From NCBI RefSeq assembly GCF_004014805.1, contig NZ_ATDN01000023.1:1-64000 (forward strand): DNA of 64,000 nucleotides, read 5' to 3'. The position numbers and the translations under genes are program-made. The stretch comes from Mycolicibacterium elephantis DSM 44368 (lineage in GTDB: Bacteria; Actinomycetota; Actinomycetes; Mycobacteriales; Mycobacteriaceae). Positions 42,843-51,170 of this stretch are shown here, one piece after another; position 1 is the first letter of the stretch; every line of letters starts with the position of its first letter. The notes below the pieces were generated by a model. It searched no databases. It was not told the origin of the DNA and saw only the letters and a program-made list of their open reading frames with translations.

Positions 42843-43837
42843 TGCGGCGGATCTGGACAACAGCCGTGGGTGCGGCGCTTGCCGTGCTGTTGTCGTCGTG
42901 CGCGTCGATCAGCGTCAACTCGTTGCCACAGCCAGGGGCCAAGGGCGGGAACGGCTATGACGCCGTCCTCGAGTTCGACAACGTGCTGAACCTGCCCGAC
43001 CGGGCCAAGGTCGTGCTCGACGGCACGGTGGCGGGGACCGTCGACCGCATTGAGCTCAAGGGCAACCGCGTCGACGTCATCGCGCGCATCGAACAGAACG
43101 TCGCGGTGCCTGCCGATATCCACGCGACACTTCAGCAGTCGACGGTGCTCGGCGACACGTACGTGGCGCTCGAGCGCACCTCGTTCGGTGACGCCAACAT
43201 TCCGGCCCTGCGACCCGGTGAGCGAGTTCCGTTGGCGCAGACCACCTCGCCGCCACAGCTTGAGGATACGCTCGCAAACCTGGCCAACTTCGTCGGTAGC
43301 GGCTCGATTCAGCGGATTCAGAAATCCATCCTCCAAATCAACAGGGTCACCCCCGCCCGCACCGAGGAACTGCGCGGGATGGTGGAACGGGTCACGGTCG
43401 ACCTGGCCGATCTCTCCAACAACATCGAGACGGTCGACCTCTGGCTCGATGGCGTCGCAGGCACCGCTGAGGTGATGCGTCAGAACCAGGAGGTGTACAA
43501 GTACTGGTTCTCCCCTGCCGGCATGGTCGGTTTCGACCGGGCGACGCAGGCGGCAGCCTACATCGGAACGGTGCTGCCCTCGATCGGCAGCATCTACAGC
43601 GGAGGTTACTGGCTGGTCCCGTTGCTGAATTCACTTGCCGATGCGATGGGCGCGGTTCAGCAGACGAAATGGAATGTCGAATCCGAGGTGCCGGCCTGGC
43701 GGAAGCTGTTCCTTGATTACTGGCTTCCCCAGGACAAGAACCCGGCGATCAACATCACCTCGATAAAGACACCGGATGGCCGCGAACTGATCGGAAACGT
43801 CGAAGACGTTCTGCGGATCCTGGGGGCGATGCCATGA
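42839..43837 (+). CDS. mceE: MceE lipoprotein subunit of Mce transporter
   Basis: 332 residues. Signal MMRRIWTTAVGAALAVLLSSC with a clear lipobox (LSSC), so it is lipid-anchored, as MceE/LprK proteins are. The MCE domain includes VVLDGTVAGTVDRIELKGNRVDV. The ATG overlaps the mceD stop (ATGATG). Confidence 0.95.
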   Translation: MMRRIWTTAVGAALAVLLSSCASISVNSLPQPGAKGGNGYDAVLEFDNVLNLPDRAKVVLDGTVAGTVDRIELKGNRVDVIARIEQNVAVPADIHATLQQSTVLGDTYVALERTSFGDANIPALRPGERVPLAQTTSPPQLEDTLANLANFVGSGSIQRIQKSILQINRVTPARTEELRGMVERVTVDLADLSNNIETVDLWLDGVAGTAEVMRQNQEVYKYWFSPAGMVGFDRATQAAAYIGTVLPSIGSIYSGGYWLVPLLNSLADAMGAVQQTKWNVESEVPAWRKLFLDYWLPQDKNPAINITSIKTPDGRELIGNVEDVLRILGAMP

Positions 43838-44790
43838 GAACGGTCAAGAACGTACTCTCGTTCGCCGCGTTCGCGGTGATCGTGGTGGTCACGGTCAGCT
43901 ACATCGCCTCGTTCAGGTTACACGCTGGCGCGCCGGACGACCGGATCGACATCTCCATGGACGTGCCCGACGTCAAGGGCCTGGTCGCAGGCTCACGGGT
44001 GTTGTTGCGCGGCGTGCCGGTGGGCAAGGTCACCGCGGTCGAGACGTCGGTCGGCAACGCCACTGTCCACTTCTACGTCGACCGAAATCATCGCGTCCCG
44101 GTCGACACCGATGTCCGGCTGGACAATCTGTCCGCGCTGGGCGAAACTTACGTCGGATTGATTCCCCGCACCGATGAGGGACCTGTCCTCAAGGACGGGC
44201 AACACATCGCCGCGGCGCAGGTGGTGGTTGCACCATCCATCTCAGAGCTGTCCACCAGTGTGGTCCGCGTCCTCAACCAACTGGATCCCGGCCAACTCGA
44301 GCGCACGGTCAACGAAGCGGACCTGGCGCTTCCCGATCCGGATCGGCTGCTACCGAATCTGGTCCGAGCCAGTCAGCTGCTCAGAAACATGACGGTGAGC
44401 ATGGACGGCAGGGGACAGGAAGTGCTCGCCAACTTCCAGACCCTGTTGCAGAACTCCGACTGGGTGGGACCGACGCTGGCCGACATCGCCCCCCAGGCCC
44501 GCGCGGCAGGCGACGGTGTCGCAGGCACATTCCGCGGCATGATGAACACCATCGCCTGGAACACCCCCGAGAACATGGACCTGTTCGGCAAGTTCCTCGC
44601 GCGCATCCAGGCCTTCCTGGATTCACGGGGTCCCGATGTGAAGGTCCTGGCGCAGGCGTTGACTCCCCAGTTCAGCGGAATCGGCGGCGCCCTGATGAAC
44701 TTCGACACGGGGCGGCTACTGGACAACGCGCTGTCCGGGATACCGGAAGAGGGTGCGATCACACTGCGTGTCACCATCCCAGACCGCTGA
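43834..44790 (+). CDS. mceF: MceF subunit of Mce transporter
   Basis: 318 residues. Membrane helix LSFAAFAVIVVVTVSYIASF, MCE domain (LVAGSRVLLRGVPVGKVTAVETSVG) and a helical region. It ends VTIPDR without the long Pro-rich tail seen in some MceF. The ATG overlaps the mceE stop (ATGA). Last of the six Mce subunits. Confidence 0.94.
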   Translation: MRTVKNVLSFAAFAVIVVVTVSYIASFRLHAGAPDDRIDISMDVPDVKGLVAGSRVLLRGVPVGKVTAVETSVGNATVHFYVDRNHRVPVDTDVRLDNLSALGETYVGLIPRTDEGPVLKDGQHIAAAQVVVAPSISELSTSVVRVLNQLDPGQLERTVNEADLALPDPDRLLPNLVRASQLLRNMTVSMDGRGQEVLANFQTLLQNSDWVGPTLADIAPQARAAGDGVAGTFRGMMNTIAWNTPENMDLFGKFLARIQAFLDSRGPDVKVLAQALTPQFSGIGGALMNFDTGRLLDNALSGIPEEGAITLRVTIPDR

Positions 44791-44800
44791 AAACTGATAG

Positions 44801-44826
44801 AGCACATAGGTAAAGCACATAGGTAA
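44801..44826 (+). repeat. 13-bp tandem duplication before the Mas gene
   Basis: AGCACATAGGTAA occurs twice back to back (44801-44813, 44814-44826) in the mceF-mas gap, 13 bp before the mas start and just upstream of GAGGAGA. It is probably a recent slippage duplication. Confidence 0.85.
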
Positions 44827-44838
44827 TGAGGAGAGACG

Positions 44839-45474
44839 ATGTCGACCACCGACACTGAAAAGCCCGAAAGCACCGACGACACAGGGGGATCGACCGCCGA
44901 CAGCGTCGAGACCATAGCCGAAGCCGGCGACACCTCTCGCGAGGTGAAGAAGGGACGCCAGGTCTCGATCTCACTGAAGAGCCTCGCCATTGGCTCGGTC
45001 ATCACCGTCCTGGCCGTGGCGGTCGGCGTACTGTCTTGGCTGTACATCGGCGCATCGAACAAGTTGAGCGCCGAGGCGCGTGCGGACGAGCAGCGCAAGC
45101 ACGCCGAAGAGGCCGCGCTGGATTACGCGGTCAACGCTGCCCAGATGGACTACCAGGACTTCGAGGAGTGGAAGGTCAAGCTGGTCAACAGAACATCGCC
45201 GGAGCTGAACGAGAAGTTGGCCACGGCCGCGGGGTCGATCCAGGAGATCCTCACACCGCTGCAATGGAAGTCGAGTGCACGCCCGCTGACCGCGAAGGTG
45301 CGCTCGGAGTCAAACGGGATCTACGTCGTCGACGCGTTCGTCAGCGTACTGACCAAGACGATGCAGGCGCCGGACGGCCTGCAGTCCACCGCCACCTACA
45401 GCGTGACGCTGGACAGCAACAACGATTGGCAGATCACGGATGTCGGCGGTATCGACGCTGCCCTCGGAAAGTAG
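44839..45474 (+). CDS. Mce-associated membrane protein (Mas family)
   Basis: 211 residues. An acidic Ser/Thr-rich N-terminus (about 40 residues), one membrane helix (LAIGSVITVLAVAVGVLSWLYIG), then an extracellular NTF2-like domain (about 85-211) ending NNDWQITDVGGIDAALGK. Mas proteins stabilise Mce complexes in mycobacteria. GAGGAGA at 44829-44835 sets the start. Confidence 0.9.
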   Translation: MSTTDTEKPESTDDTGGSTADSVETIAEAGDTSREVKKGRQVSISLKSLAIGSVITVLAVAVGVLSWLYIGASNKLSAEARADEQRKHAEEAALDYAVNAAQMDYQDFEEWKVKLVNRTSPELNEKLATAAGSIQEILTPLQWKSSARPLTAKVRSESNGIYVVDAFVSVLTKTMQAPDGLQSTATYSVTLDSNNDWQITDVGGIDAALGK

Positions 45475-45479
45475 CCGCG

Positions 45480-46079
45480 GTGCGACGCATCGGACTCGCA
45501 GCCGCGACGGTTGCCGTAGCGCTGGCGGGAGCGCTGCTCCCCACCGCTTCGGCTGGCGCACAGCCGCTTCCCGATCACGACGGTCTGCCGCAGCCGCTTC
45601 CGGTCATCGTACCCGCTCCCAGTGACTGGGAGCCGAAGTATCCGTTCCCGTACGACCAGCTTCGGCACTTCGTCACCGAGCGGGACATCACCGCCGAACG
45701 GGAGCTGTGCCAGTGGTTCAATGCCCAGTTCTTCGAACTCAAAGACCAGATCGAGGCCCTGAACAACGCCATCATCCGGCACAACGGCAGTTTCGATGCC
45801 CCCGAGGTGCGCCAGCGCTTCGACGTCGTGGTAGCCAACCTCGATCAGTCGCTGGCATTCATGACGCCGCGGGCGCAGGCGCTGACCCAGGCCTACGACT
45901 CCGCGGGAGACATGTACTTCCCCATCTATCAGGGGGATGCCTTCTACGCACTGTGGCAGCAGTTGTCGAACGTGAGCAACGGATTGAAGGCCCGCCAACC
46001 GACATGGTTCACCGGACCGTCATTCCTGCATGCACAACGTATGGGTAACAAGATCAGTAGGTCCCATGTCTGCGATTGA
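45480..46079 (+). CDS. Secreted protein in the mce operon
   Basis: 199 residues. Signal peptide (RRIGLAAATVAVALAGALLPTASAGA), then a helical mature domain with one Cys (RELCQWFNAQFFEL). Not a family I can name. The GTG start lies 5 bp after the mas stop, so it is in the operon and probably accompanies the transporter in the periplasm. Confidence 0.72.
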   Translation: MRRIGLAAATVAVALAGALLPTASAGAQPLPDHDGLPQPLPVIVPAPSDWEPKYPFPYDQLRHFVTERDITAERELCQWFNAQFFELKDQIEALNNAIIRHNGSFDAPEVRQRFDVVVANLDQSLAFMTPRAQALTQAYDSAGDMYFPIYQGDAFYALWQQLSNVSNGLKARQPTWFTGPSFLHAQRMGNKISRSHVCD

Positions 46080-46560
46080 CGCTGAATGGTCGGCGGTCTA
46101 CCGCCGGAAGGTAACCATGGCCGCCACTGTCGTGACGTTCGCTGCCGCCGGGTGGCTCGGGATGCCGTCCGGCGCGGCCGATCCGCATCCGGCGCTGGCC
46201 GAGGCGGTCAACTCGGCACGGGCGGGCGCCCCTTGCGGTGCAATGCATTACAATCCGAAGGCCGAGCATGCCGCGGACATCGTCAACCGATCGACGCACG
46301 ACTACATGAATTTCACCGCGGAGAACATCCCCGCCGACGACCCGCACCCGACGGCGATCGCCAAGGACCTGGGGATCGAAGGCACCATGGTGATGTCGCT
46401 TCAAGGTGCGGGTAGGACCGAAACCGACGCAATCAAGGGCGTGCTGATCGAGGGGTACCAGGCCCTGTCCGACTGCGGGTACACCGACTACGGGGTCAGC
46501 ATGCTCTACGAACCGGAGTCGGGCTACAGTCTCGCCGTTGTCGTGATGGTGGGCCCATGA
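46066..46560 (+). CDS. Secreted CAP-like protein in the mce operon
   Basis: 164 residues. Signal-type hydrophobic segment (AATVVTFAAAGWLGMPSGAA), then ALAEAVNSARAGAPCGAMHYNPKAEHAADIVNRSTHDYMNF, which resembles the start of CAP/SCP domains (N-x-x-R...NP...A), though the usual catalytic His pair is not evident. Two Cys may pair. The ATG overlaps the previous stop by 14 bp; ATG 46117 is an alternative. Confidence 0.6.
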   Translation: MSAIDAEWSAVYRRKVTMAATVVTFAAAGWLGMPSGAADPHPALAEAVNSARAGAPCGAMHYNPKAEHAADIVNRSTHDYMNFTAENIPADDPHPTAIAKDLGIEGTMVMSLQGAGRTETDAIKGVLIEGYQALSDCGYTDYGVSMLYEPESGYSLAVVVMVGP

Positions 46561-46973
46561 GCAGGCCTTGGGTTCGCCGCAGCGTCGCGTTGGTTGCCGG
46601 CGCAACTACGTTGTGCGCCAGCACTGTCGCCGTTTCCGCTTCTGCTGCGCGGGCCGACGATGCGGTCACCGAGGAGTCGATCACCTACGAGGTGGTGTCC
46701 GATCGGATCGGAGCGGCGAACATCCAGTGGCAGGACGACACCGGGCGGCGATTCGCGGCGTGGGCTCCGCTGCCGTGGCGCGCGGACGTCCGCATGCGCG
46801 ACCCGCTGGGGCCGCCGCCGGGGGGTAGCCAGGTGCGCGCCGACTGGCGGCCGAACGCCTATCCCGCCAACTGGGTCACGGTCAGGATCATCTACCGAGG
46901 CGAGGTGATCTGCCAGAACACCCTCGACCTCGGCAATGCCGCCTGCTACGGCATCACGCGGCGGGTCACATGA
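46557..46973 (+). CDS. Secreted MmpS-like protein
   Basis: 138 residues. Signal peptide, then SITYEVVSDRIGAANIQWQD, APLPW and VICQNTLDLGNAACYG, a pattern seen in the extracellular beta-sandwich of MmpS proteins. It has a cleavable signal instead of the MmpS membrane anchor. Four-base overlaps on both sides (ATGA) place it firmly in the operon. MmpS proteins assist MmpL transporters; here the partner would be Mce (inference). Confidence 0.6.
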   Translation: MSRPWVRRSVALVAGATTLCASTVAVSASAARADDAVTEESITYEVVSDRIGAANIQWQDDTGRRFAAWAPLPWRADVRMRDPLGPPPGGSQVRADWRPNAYPANWVTVRIIYRGEVICQNTLDLGNAACYGITRRVT

Positions 46974-47572
46974 TCACGAACTCGACGGACATGCGGAGGT
47001 GCCGGGCTATGAAGCCGGCCATGAAGCTGGTATTGGCGATCGCGGGTGCGATCACGGCGGCGCTCGCAACGGCAGGCCCTGCGCTCGCCGAGCCCGAAGA
47101 GTCTGTCCCCCAGGCAGAGCCGTGGCCGGACATCCGGTACTACGACCGGTTGGATCCCAACGCTTTCGTGCTTCCGGGCGGAATCTGGTTCAGGGCCCCG
47201 ACCGGGCAGTCCTGCGGCATCTGGGGTCTGGGCAACTTCGGTTGTGCGGGGCCGATCCCGGGTGCTCCGGCCGCGACCACCCACATCGGTTGGATCGACG
47301 GTGACCGCGCGGTGCACTACGACTGGTCGATGGCCGTGCGGTTTCCCCCGACGCAGGCGCAGCAGCCGTTGCCGCCGCGCAGTTCCATCACCCACCAGGG
47401 AACTACCTGCGCGGTGACACCGGACAACTTCACCTACTGCGAACGCGGCCCGCTGCGCTTTCTCATCGAACCCACCAGAACCTGGCTGTCGCCGCCGTGG
47501 ATGGACCTCAGTTGGATGGTGCTCGGCCCGGCATCGTGCAGCCCGCCCGGCGGCGGACCCTGCTACAGCTAG
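46970..47572 (+). CDS. Secreted protein of unknown function, last gene of mce operon
   Basis: 200 residues. Signal peptide (MKLVLAIAGAITAALATAGPALA) reached after a short N-terminus; starts are possible at 46970 or at internal ATGs. The mature part has six Cys and many Trp/Pro (QSCGIWGLGNFGCAGPIPG, GTTCAVTPDNFTYCERGPLRF, ending SCSPPGGGPCYS), consistent with a disulfide-rich extracellular protein. I do not recognise a named family. The IS block begins 40 bp downstream. Confidence 0.65.
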   Translation: MITNSTDMRRCRAMKPAMKLVLAIAGAITAALATAGPALAEPEESVPQAEPWPDIRYYDRLDPNAFVLPGGIWFRAPTGQSCGIWGLGNFGCAGPIPGAPAATTHIGWIDGDRAVHYDWSMAVRFPPTQAQQPLPPRSSITHQGTTCAVTPDNFTYCERGPLRFLIEPTRTWLSPPWMDLSWMVLGPASCSPPGGGPCYS

Positions 47573-47589
47573 CCGGTCCCCCTAGACTG

Positions 47590-47612
47590 GCGAGCGGACG
47601 CAAAACTGCCCA
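47590..47612. terminator. Left half of a split bidirectional terminator
   Basis: These 23 nt pair with 51197-51219 at 21 of 23 positions (one of the two mismatches is a possible G-U pair). The two halves flank a 3.6-kb IS block and lie at the ends of two convergent genes. The simplest reading is an ancestral hairpin interrupted by insertion. The left half can also fold weakly with 47621-47634. Confidence 0.5.
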
Positions 47613-47628
47613 AAATTCGTGGGCGGTT

Positions 47629-48846
47629 TCACGCGGTGATTGCAGCAGTGGGTGGTTGGGGCGGGTCTGAGAGTAGTTCGTCGAGGACTTCGGCGGGTTT
47701 CTTCCAGCCCAGAGTCTTGCGGGGTCGGGTGTTCAGTTGCATGGCGACGTAGTCGAGGTAGTCGGCGGGCAAGACCGATAGATCGGTGCCTTTAGCAAAG
47801 TATTGGCGGAGCAAGCCGTTGGTGTTTTCGTTGCTGCCGCGTTGCCATGGCGAGTGCGGATCGCAGAAGTAGATGTCCAGGTCGGTCGCGGCGGCGATGG
47901 CGGCGTGGTTGGCCATCTCGCGGCCCTGATGCCAGGTCAGGGTTTTGCACAGGATCGCTGGCAGTACAGCCATTTTCGCCACGATCGCGTCCTGCACCGC
48001 AACCGCGTCGTGGTCAGCAGGCAGGTGCAGCAGGATGACGAAGCGGGTCATCCGCTCGACCAAGGTGCCGATCGCCGACTTGCCCTCGGCGTCCACAATA
48101 ACTTCGCCCTCCCAATGCCCGGGCACGGCGCGGTCCTCGACTTCGGGTGGGCGTTCGCTGATGTGGACCATGTCGCGGATGCGACCCCGACGCTCGTCGG
48201 GGCGCCGTTGCGGTTTGCGCAGTGCCCGCCCAGTACGCAGGCATTGGTGCAGTTCACGATGCAGGTTGCCGTTGCCCTGCACGTAGATCGACTGATAGAT
48301 GGTTTCGTCTGACACCCGCATCTCCGCATCGTCGGGAAAGTCCAGCACCAGCCGTTGGGCGATCTGCTCGGAGCTGTGTTTGTCCTTCAGCCGAGTCTGC
48401 ACCTCATCGTGCAATTTCTCATTGGCCGCCAGCTTGCGCGGCTTCGGCCGGCGCGCCCGCTGCTGGGCGCGGGCCTGCGCCCCGGCGGCGTTGTAGCGTG
48501 GCTTGGCGTCGCGGCCGCCTTTGTTTGGCGCACCGAAGCGATACCGTTCTCGGTATCGCCCATAACAGAACGCATTTCGCTTGATCTCACGCATGATCGT
48601 CGACGGCGCCCGACCCAATTCATCGGCGATCTTGCGGATGGACTTGCCCATCCTGACGCCCACATCGATGATCACACGCTCGCCCAGGGTCAGCGTCGGC
48701 CGCTTACGTGGGCCGTCGGCAGGAAATATCGGTCTCACCCCGCCAGCATCAGCAAACCACTTACGCCCGGTAAAGACCGACACGCCGACAACCACACCCG
48801 CATCAGCGGCCGACATCCCATCACGGATGTGATCCCAAAACTGAAC
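47629..48846 (-). pseudogene. IS30-family transposase, degenerate
   Basis: About 400 residues with the N-terminal HTH (KSIRKIADELGRAPSTIMREIKRN) and the integrase core. The DDE triad is damaged: the usual GHWEGD is GHWEGE (codon at 48103-48105), the usual TWDQG is TWHQG (codon at 47929-47931), and only the Glu in QRGSNENTNG is normal. No good start codon precedes the N-terminal homology (VQFWDHIRDG); the first ATG is at 48816. It is therefore probably 5'-truncated and inactive. Confidence 0.8.
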
Positions 48847-49144
48847 CGTCTGTAAGTATTTGCAGGGCTGGCCCGGTGCTGGCTGACAGGATCGGTGTCG
48901 CCGTCCTGATTGGGTGTGACTCGTGAATCGCCTGGCCCCGTGAAGGGTGCTCTTCCCAGGATCTGTCCATCCGGTCATGGGCGGCGACGTCGGCCGGTCT
49001 TGCTTCGGTGGCTTGATTAGAAGCCTGCCCGACTCGTTGCCGCGAAGTCGTGGCCCATTACAGGCCTGCCTCGAAGTGCTTTCTTCCGGCCCGACGCCGC
49101 TACGACGTCGTCTACTGGAAGGAACACCACGTCGCCATGCCCAT
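48847..49144 (+). other. Non-coding stretch, probably IS110 upstream sequence
   Basis: 298 bp between the IS30 and IS110 remnants. It contains no supported gene. It probably includes the left non-coding end of the IS110 element (these carry long untranslated ends) and the breakpoint with the IS30 remnant, which I cannot place exactly. Confidence 0.4.
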
Positions 49145-49787
49145 GTCGCAGAGGAGTATGCGTTTGTCATCGGAGTCGACACCCACGCCGCCACCCACTC
49201 GTTAGCGCTGGTCACCGCCGTGACTGGCGGGGTGATCGCTGGGGCGGTGTTCCCCAACTCGCGGGCCGGGCTTGATCGAGCATTGAGCTGGATCACCGGC
49301 CAGGTCGGCGGCCAGTCGGCGCTGGTGGTCATCGAGGGTGTGGGATCCTACGGGGCGGGATTTGCTGACCGGGTGGCCAACGCCGGTTTGCTGGTGGCCG
49401 AACCGTCTGTGATGCCGGCAGCCGAGCGTCGCGGTGTCGGCAAGACCGATGCGCTGGACGCGGTCCGCATCGCACGCTCGGTGGCCGTCGATACTTCACG
49501 GCTACGGTGGCCGCGGGCCACTGGTCAGCGGGTGGTGCTGCGCGTTCTGACGGTCGCTCGTGAGGAGATGGTCGCTGAGCGTACCCGTGCGATCAACGCG
49601 TTGACCGCACTCTTGCGTACGGTTGACCTCGGTATTGATGCGCGTAAAGCACTGTCGCACAGTCAGTTCAAGGTTATTGCCAGCTGGTGTGACCGTCGCG
49701 AAGATGCTGTCGCCGCTACCTGCCGACAGGAAGCGGTCCGGCTGGCCAAACGTATCGTCGCGCTCGACGGCGAACTGGCCGACAATA
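49145..49787 (+). pseudogene. IS110-family transposase, 3'-truncated
   Basis: About 214 residues covering the DEDD RuvC-like domain: FVIGVDTHAATHSLAL, VVIEGVGSYG and GKTDALDAVRIAR are intact. The frame loses homology after KRIVALDGELADN at 49787, exactly where the IS3 end begins, so the C-terminal Tnp20 domain with the catalytic Ser is missing. The likely original start (VAEEYAF) is a GTC codon, not GTG, so the start may also be mutated. Confidence 0.8.
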
Positions 49788-49807
49788 TGCCGGAGACTCT
49801 CGGCTCA
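49788..49807. repeat. IS3-remnant terminal repeat, inner end
   Basis: TGCCGGAGACTCTCGGCTCA at 49788-49807 is the inverted counterpart of TGATGAGAGTCTCCAGCGGA at 51070-51089 (shared core GAGAGTCTCC). The IS110 fragment stops directly at its left border, which marks the IS3/IS110 junction. Confidence 0.6.
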
Positions 49808-49835
49808 CGCCACCTCGGTCGAGGTGACTGCCCGA

Positions 49836-50734
49836 TGGTAGCCTTGCTCGTACTCGATCGGTGGAAGGTACCCGATCGACGAGTGCAGCCTGGACGTGTA
49901 TACCAATGCACCCAAGAGGCGGTTTCCCGTTGCAGCTCGGCACGGCCGGTGAAGGCCGGACGGCTCTCGACAGCTCCGACTTATACAGTCCCACAGCGGA
50001 TTCCATCAACGCGTTATCCAAGGCGTCCGCTACGCTGCCGATCGACCCGGCGATGCTGGCGTCACGGAGCGCCTCGGTGAACGCGATCGCGGTGTACTGG
50101 CTGCCCGCATCCAGTGATGCACCAAACCCGTCGCAGTGAACCGGAACTCGGCGTAGCGCCGGGTGAACAAGGCCTGCTCCAGCACCGACGTCACCAGCAC
50201 CGTGGTCTTGCTGCTCATCACCCGCCATCCCAGGATGCGGCGAGAGAACAAATCCACGCAGAACGCGGTGTAGCAAAATACTTGCAGCGTCCAGACATAC
50301 GTGAAATCCGCCACCCACCAACGATCCGGACGCGTCGGCGCCGACCAGGCCCGATTGATCAGGTCCGGATGCCGCGACGGGGCGTCCTTGTCACGCTCGG
50401 TCGTCTTGGTGGTGCGCTTACCACGCACGACACCGTCGATGCCAGCGATCCGCATCAGCCGCGCCACCCGGTCGCGGCCCCAGCCGTGACCTGCGCGTTT
50501 GGCGGCGTGCCAGAGCTTGCGCACGCCATAGACCCGGCGATCGGCCACCCACAGGTCAAACAGGGTGTTCGCGTCGTAGGCGTCGTCGAGATCGGCCGCC
50601 GACACCGGCCCCTGCTGCTTGGCGGCGTAATAGCTGGACGGGGCGATCTGCACGCCGACCAGCTCGGTCAGCACGCGGCAGATCGGGTCGACCCCGAACC
50701 GTTGCCGGTGCGCGTCGATGTACTCGACAATCAC
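49836..50734 (-). pseudogene. IS3-family orfB (transposase catalytic subunit), frameshifted
   Basis: The N-terminal 200 residues read normally (YGVRKLWHAAKRAGHGWGRDRVARLMRIAGI, RWWVADFTYVWTLQVFCYTAF with the first catalytic Asp). After FTATGLVHH a 1-base deletion near 50114 shifts the frame; the remainder (SQYTAIAFTEALRDASIAGSIGSVADALDNALMES) continues in another frame. Later parts (ETASWVHWY, then RLHSSIGYLPPIEYEQ) sit in yet other frames. At least three frameshifts make it non-functional. Confidence 0.85.
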
Positions 50735-51051
50735 CGAAGTCGGCGGTCGACCTCCGCCGCCGCGAAAAACGCACTCGCCGTTCGCAATATCTCATTAGCA
50801 CGACGCAGCTCGCGGTTCTCCCGTTCAAGCTCGGCGATCCGTGCCGCGCCCTCGCTAACGGTGCCCGGCCGGTCGCCCCCGTCGATCTCTGCCCGCCTGA
50901 CCCAGGTCCCCAGCGCCTCCGGATGCACGCCCAACTGGTCGGCGACCCGCTTGATCGCGCCCCTCGCCGTCGCAGGATCCCGCCGCGCATCCAGGGCCAT
51001 CCTCGTTGCCCGCTCCCTCAACTCCTCCGGGTACTTCCGCTGTGCAGCCAT
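50731..51051 (-). CDS. IS3-family orfA (HTH subunit)
   Basis: 106 residues: AAQRKYPEELRERATRMALDARRD, HPEALGTWVRR HTH and a leucine-zipper-like ARIAELERENRELRRANEILRTASAFFAAAEVDR. The gene itself looks intact and overlaps orfB by 4 bases, the position where IS3 elements use a -1 frameshift. The partner orfB is broken, so it is probably relic DNA. The start ATG at 51051 is the one matching family length. Confidence 0.85.
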   Translation of the reverse strand: MAAQRKYPEELRERATRMALDARRDPATARGAIKRVADQLGVHPEALGTWVRRAEIDGGDRPGTVSEGAARIAELERENRELRRANEILRTASAFFAAAEVDRRLR

Positions 51052-51069
51052 GCTCTCATCCTCTCCGGC

Positions 51070-51089
51070 TGATGAGAGTCTCCAGCGGA
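51070..51089. repeat. IS3-remnant terminal repeat, outer end
   Basis: TGATGAGAGTCTCCAGCGGA upstream of orfA, inverted relative to 49788-49807. The adjoining CCAGGACGGTTCA (ending near 51102) reads TGAACCGTCCTGG inward from the other strand, a typical IS3 tip. Confidence 0.6.
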
Positions 51090-51170
51090 ACCAGGACGGT
51101 TCAAACTGACAAACAACCTGCGGGTAGGCCTTTAGGTTCACAACAACCTCCAGTTAGGTGGCTGCTGCAA

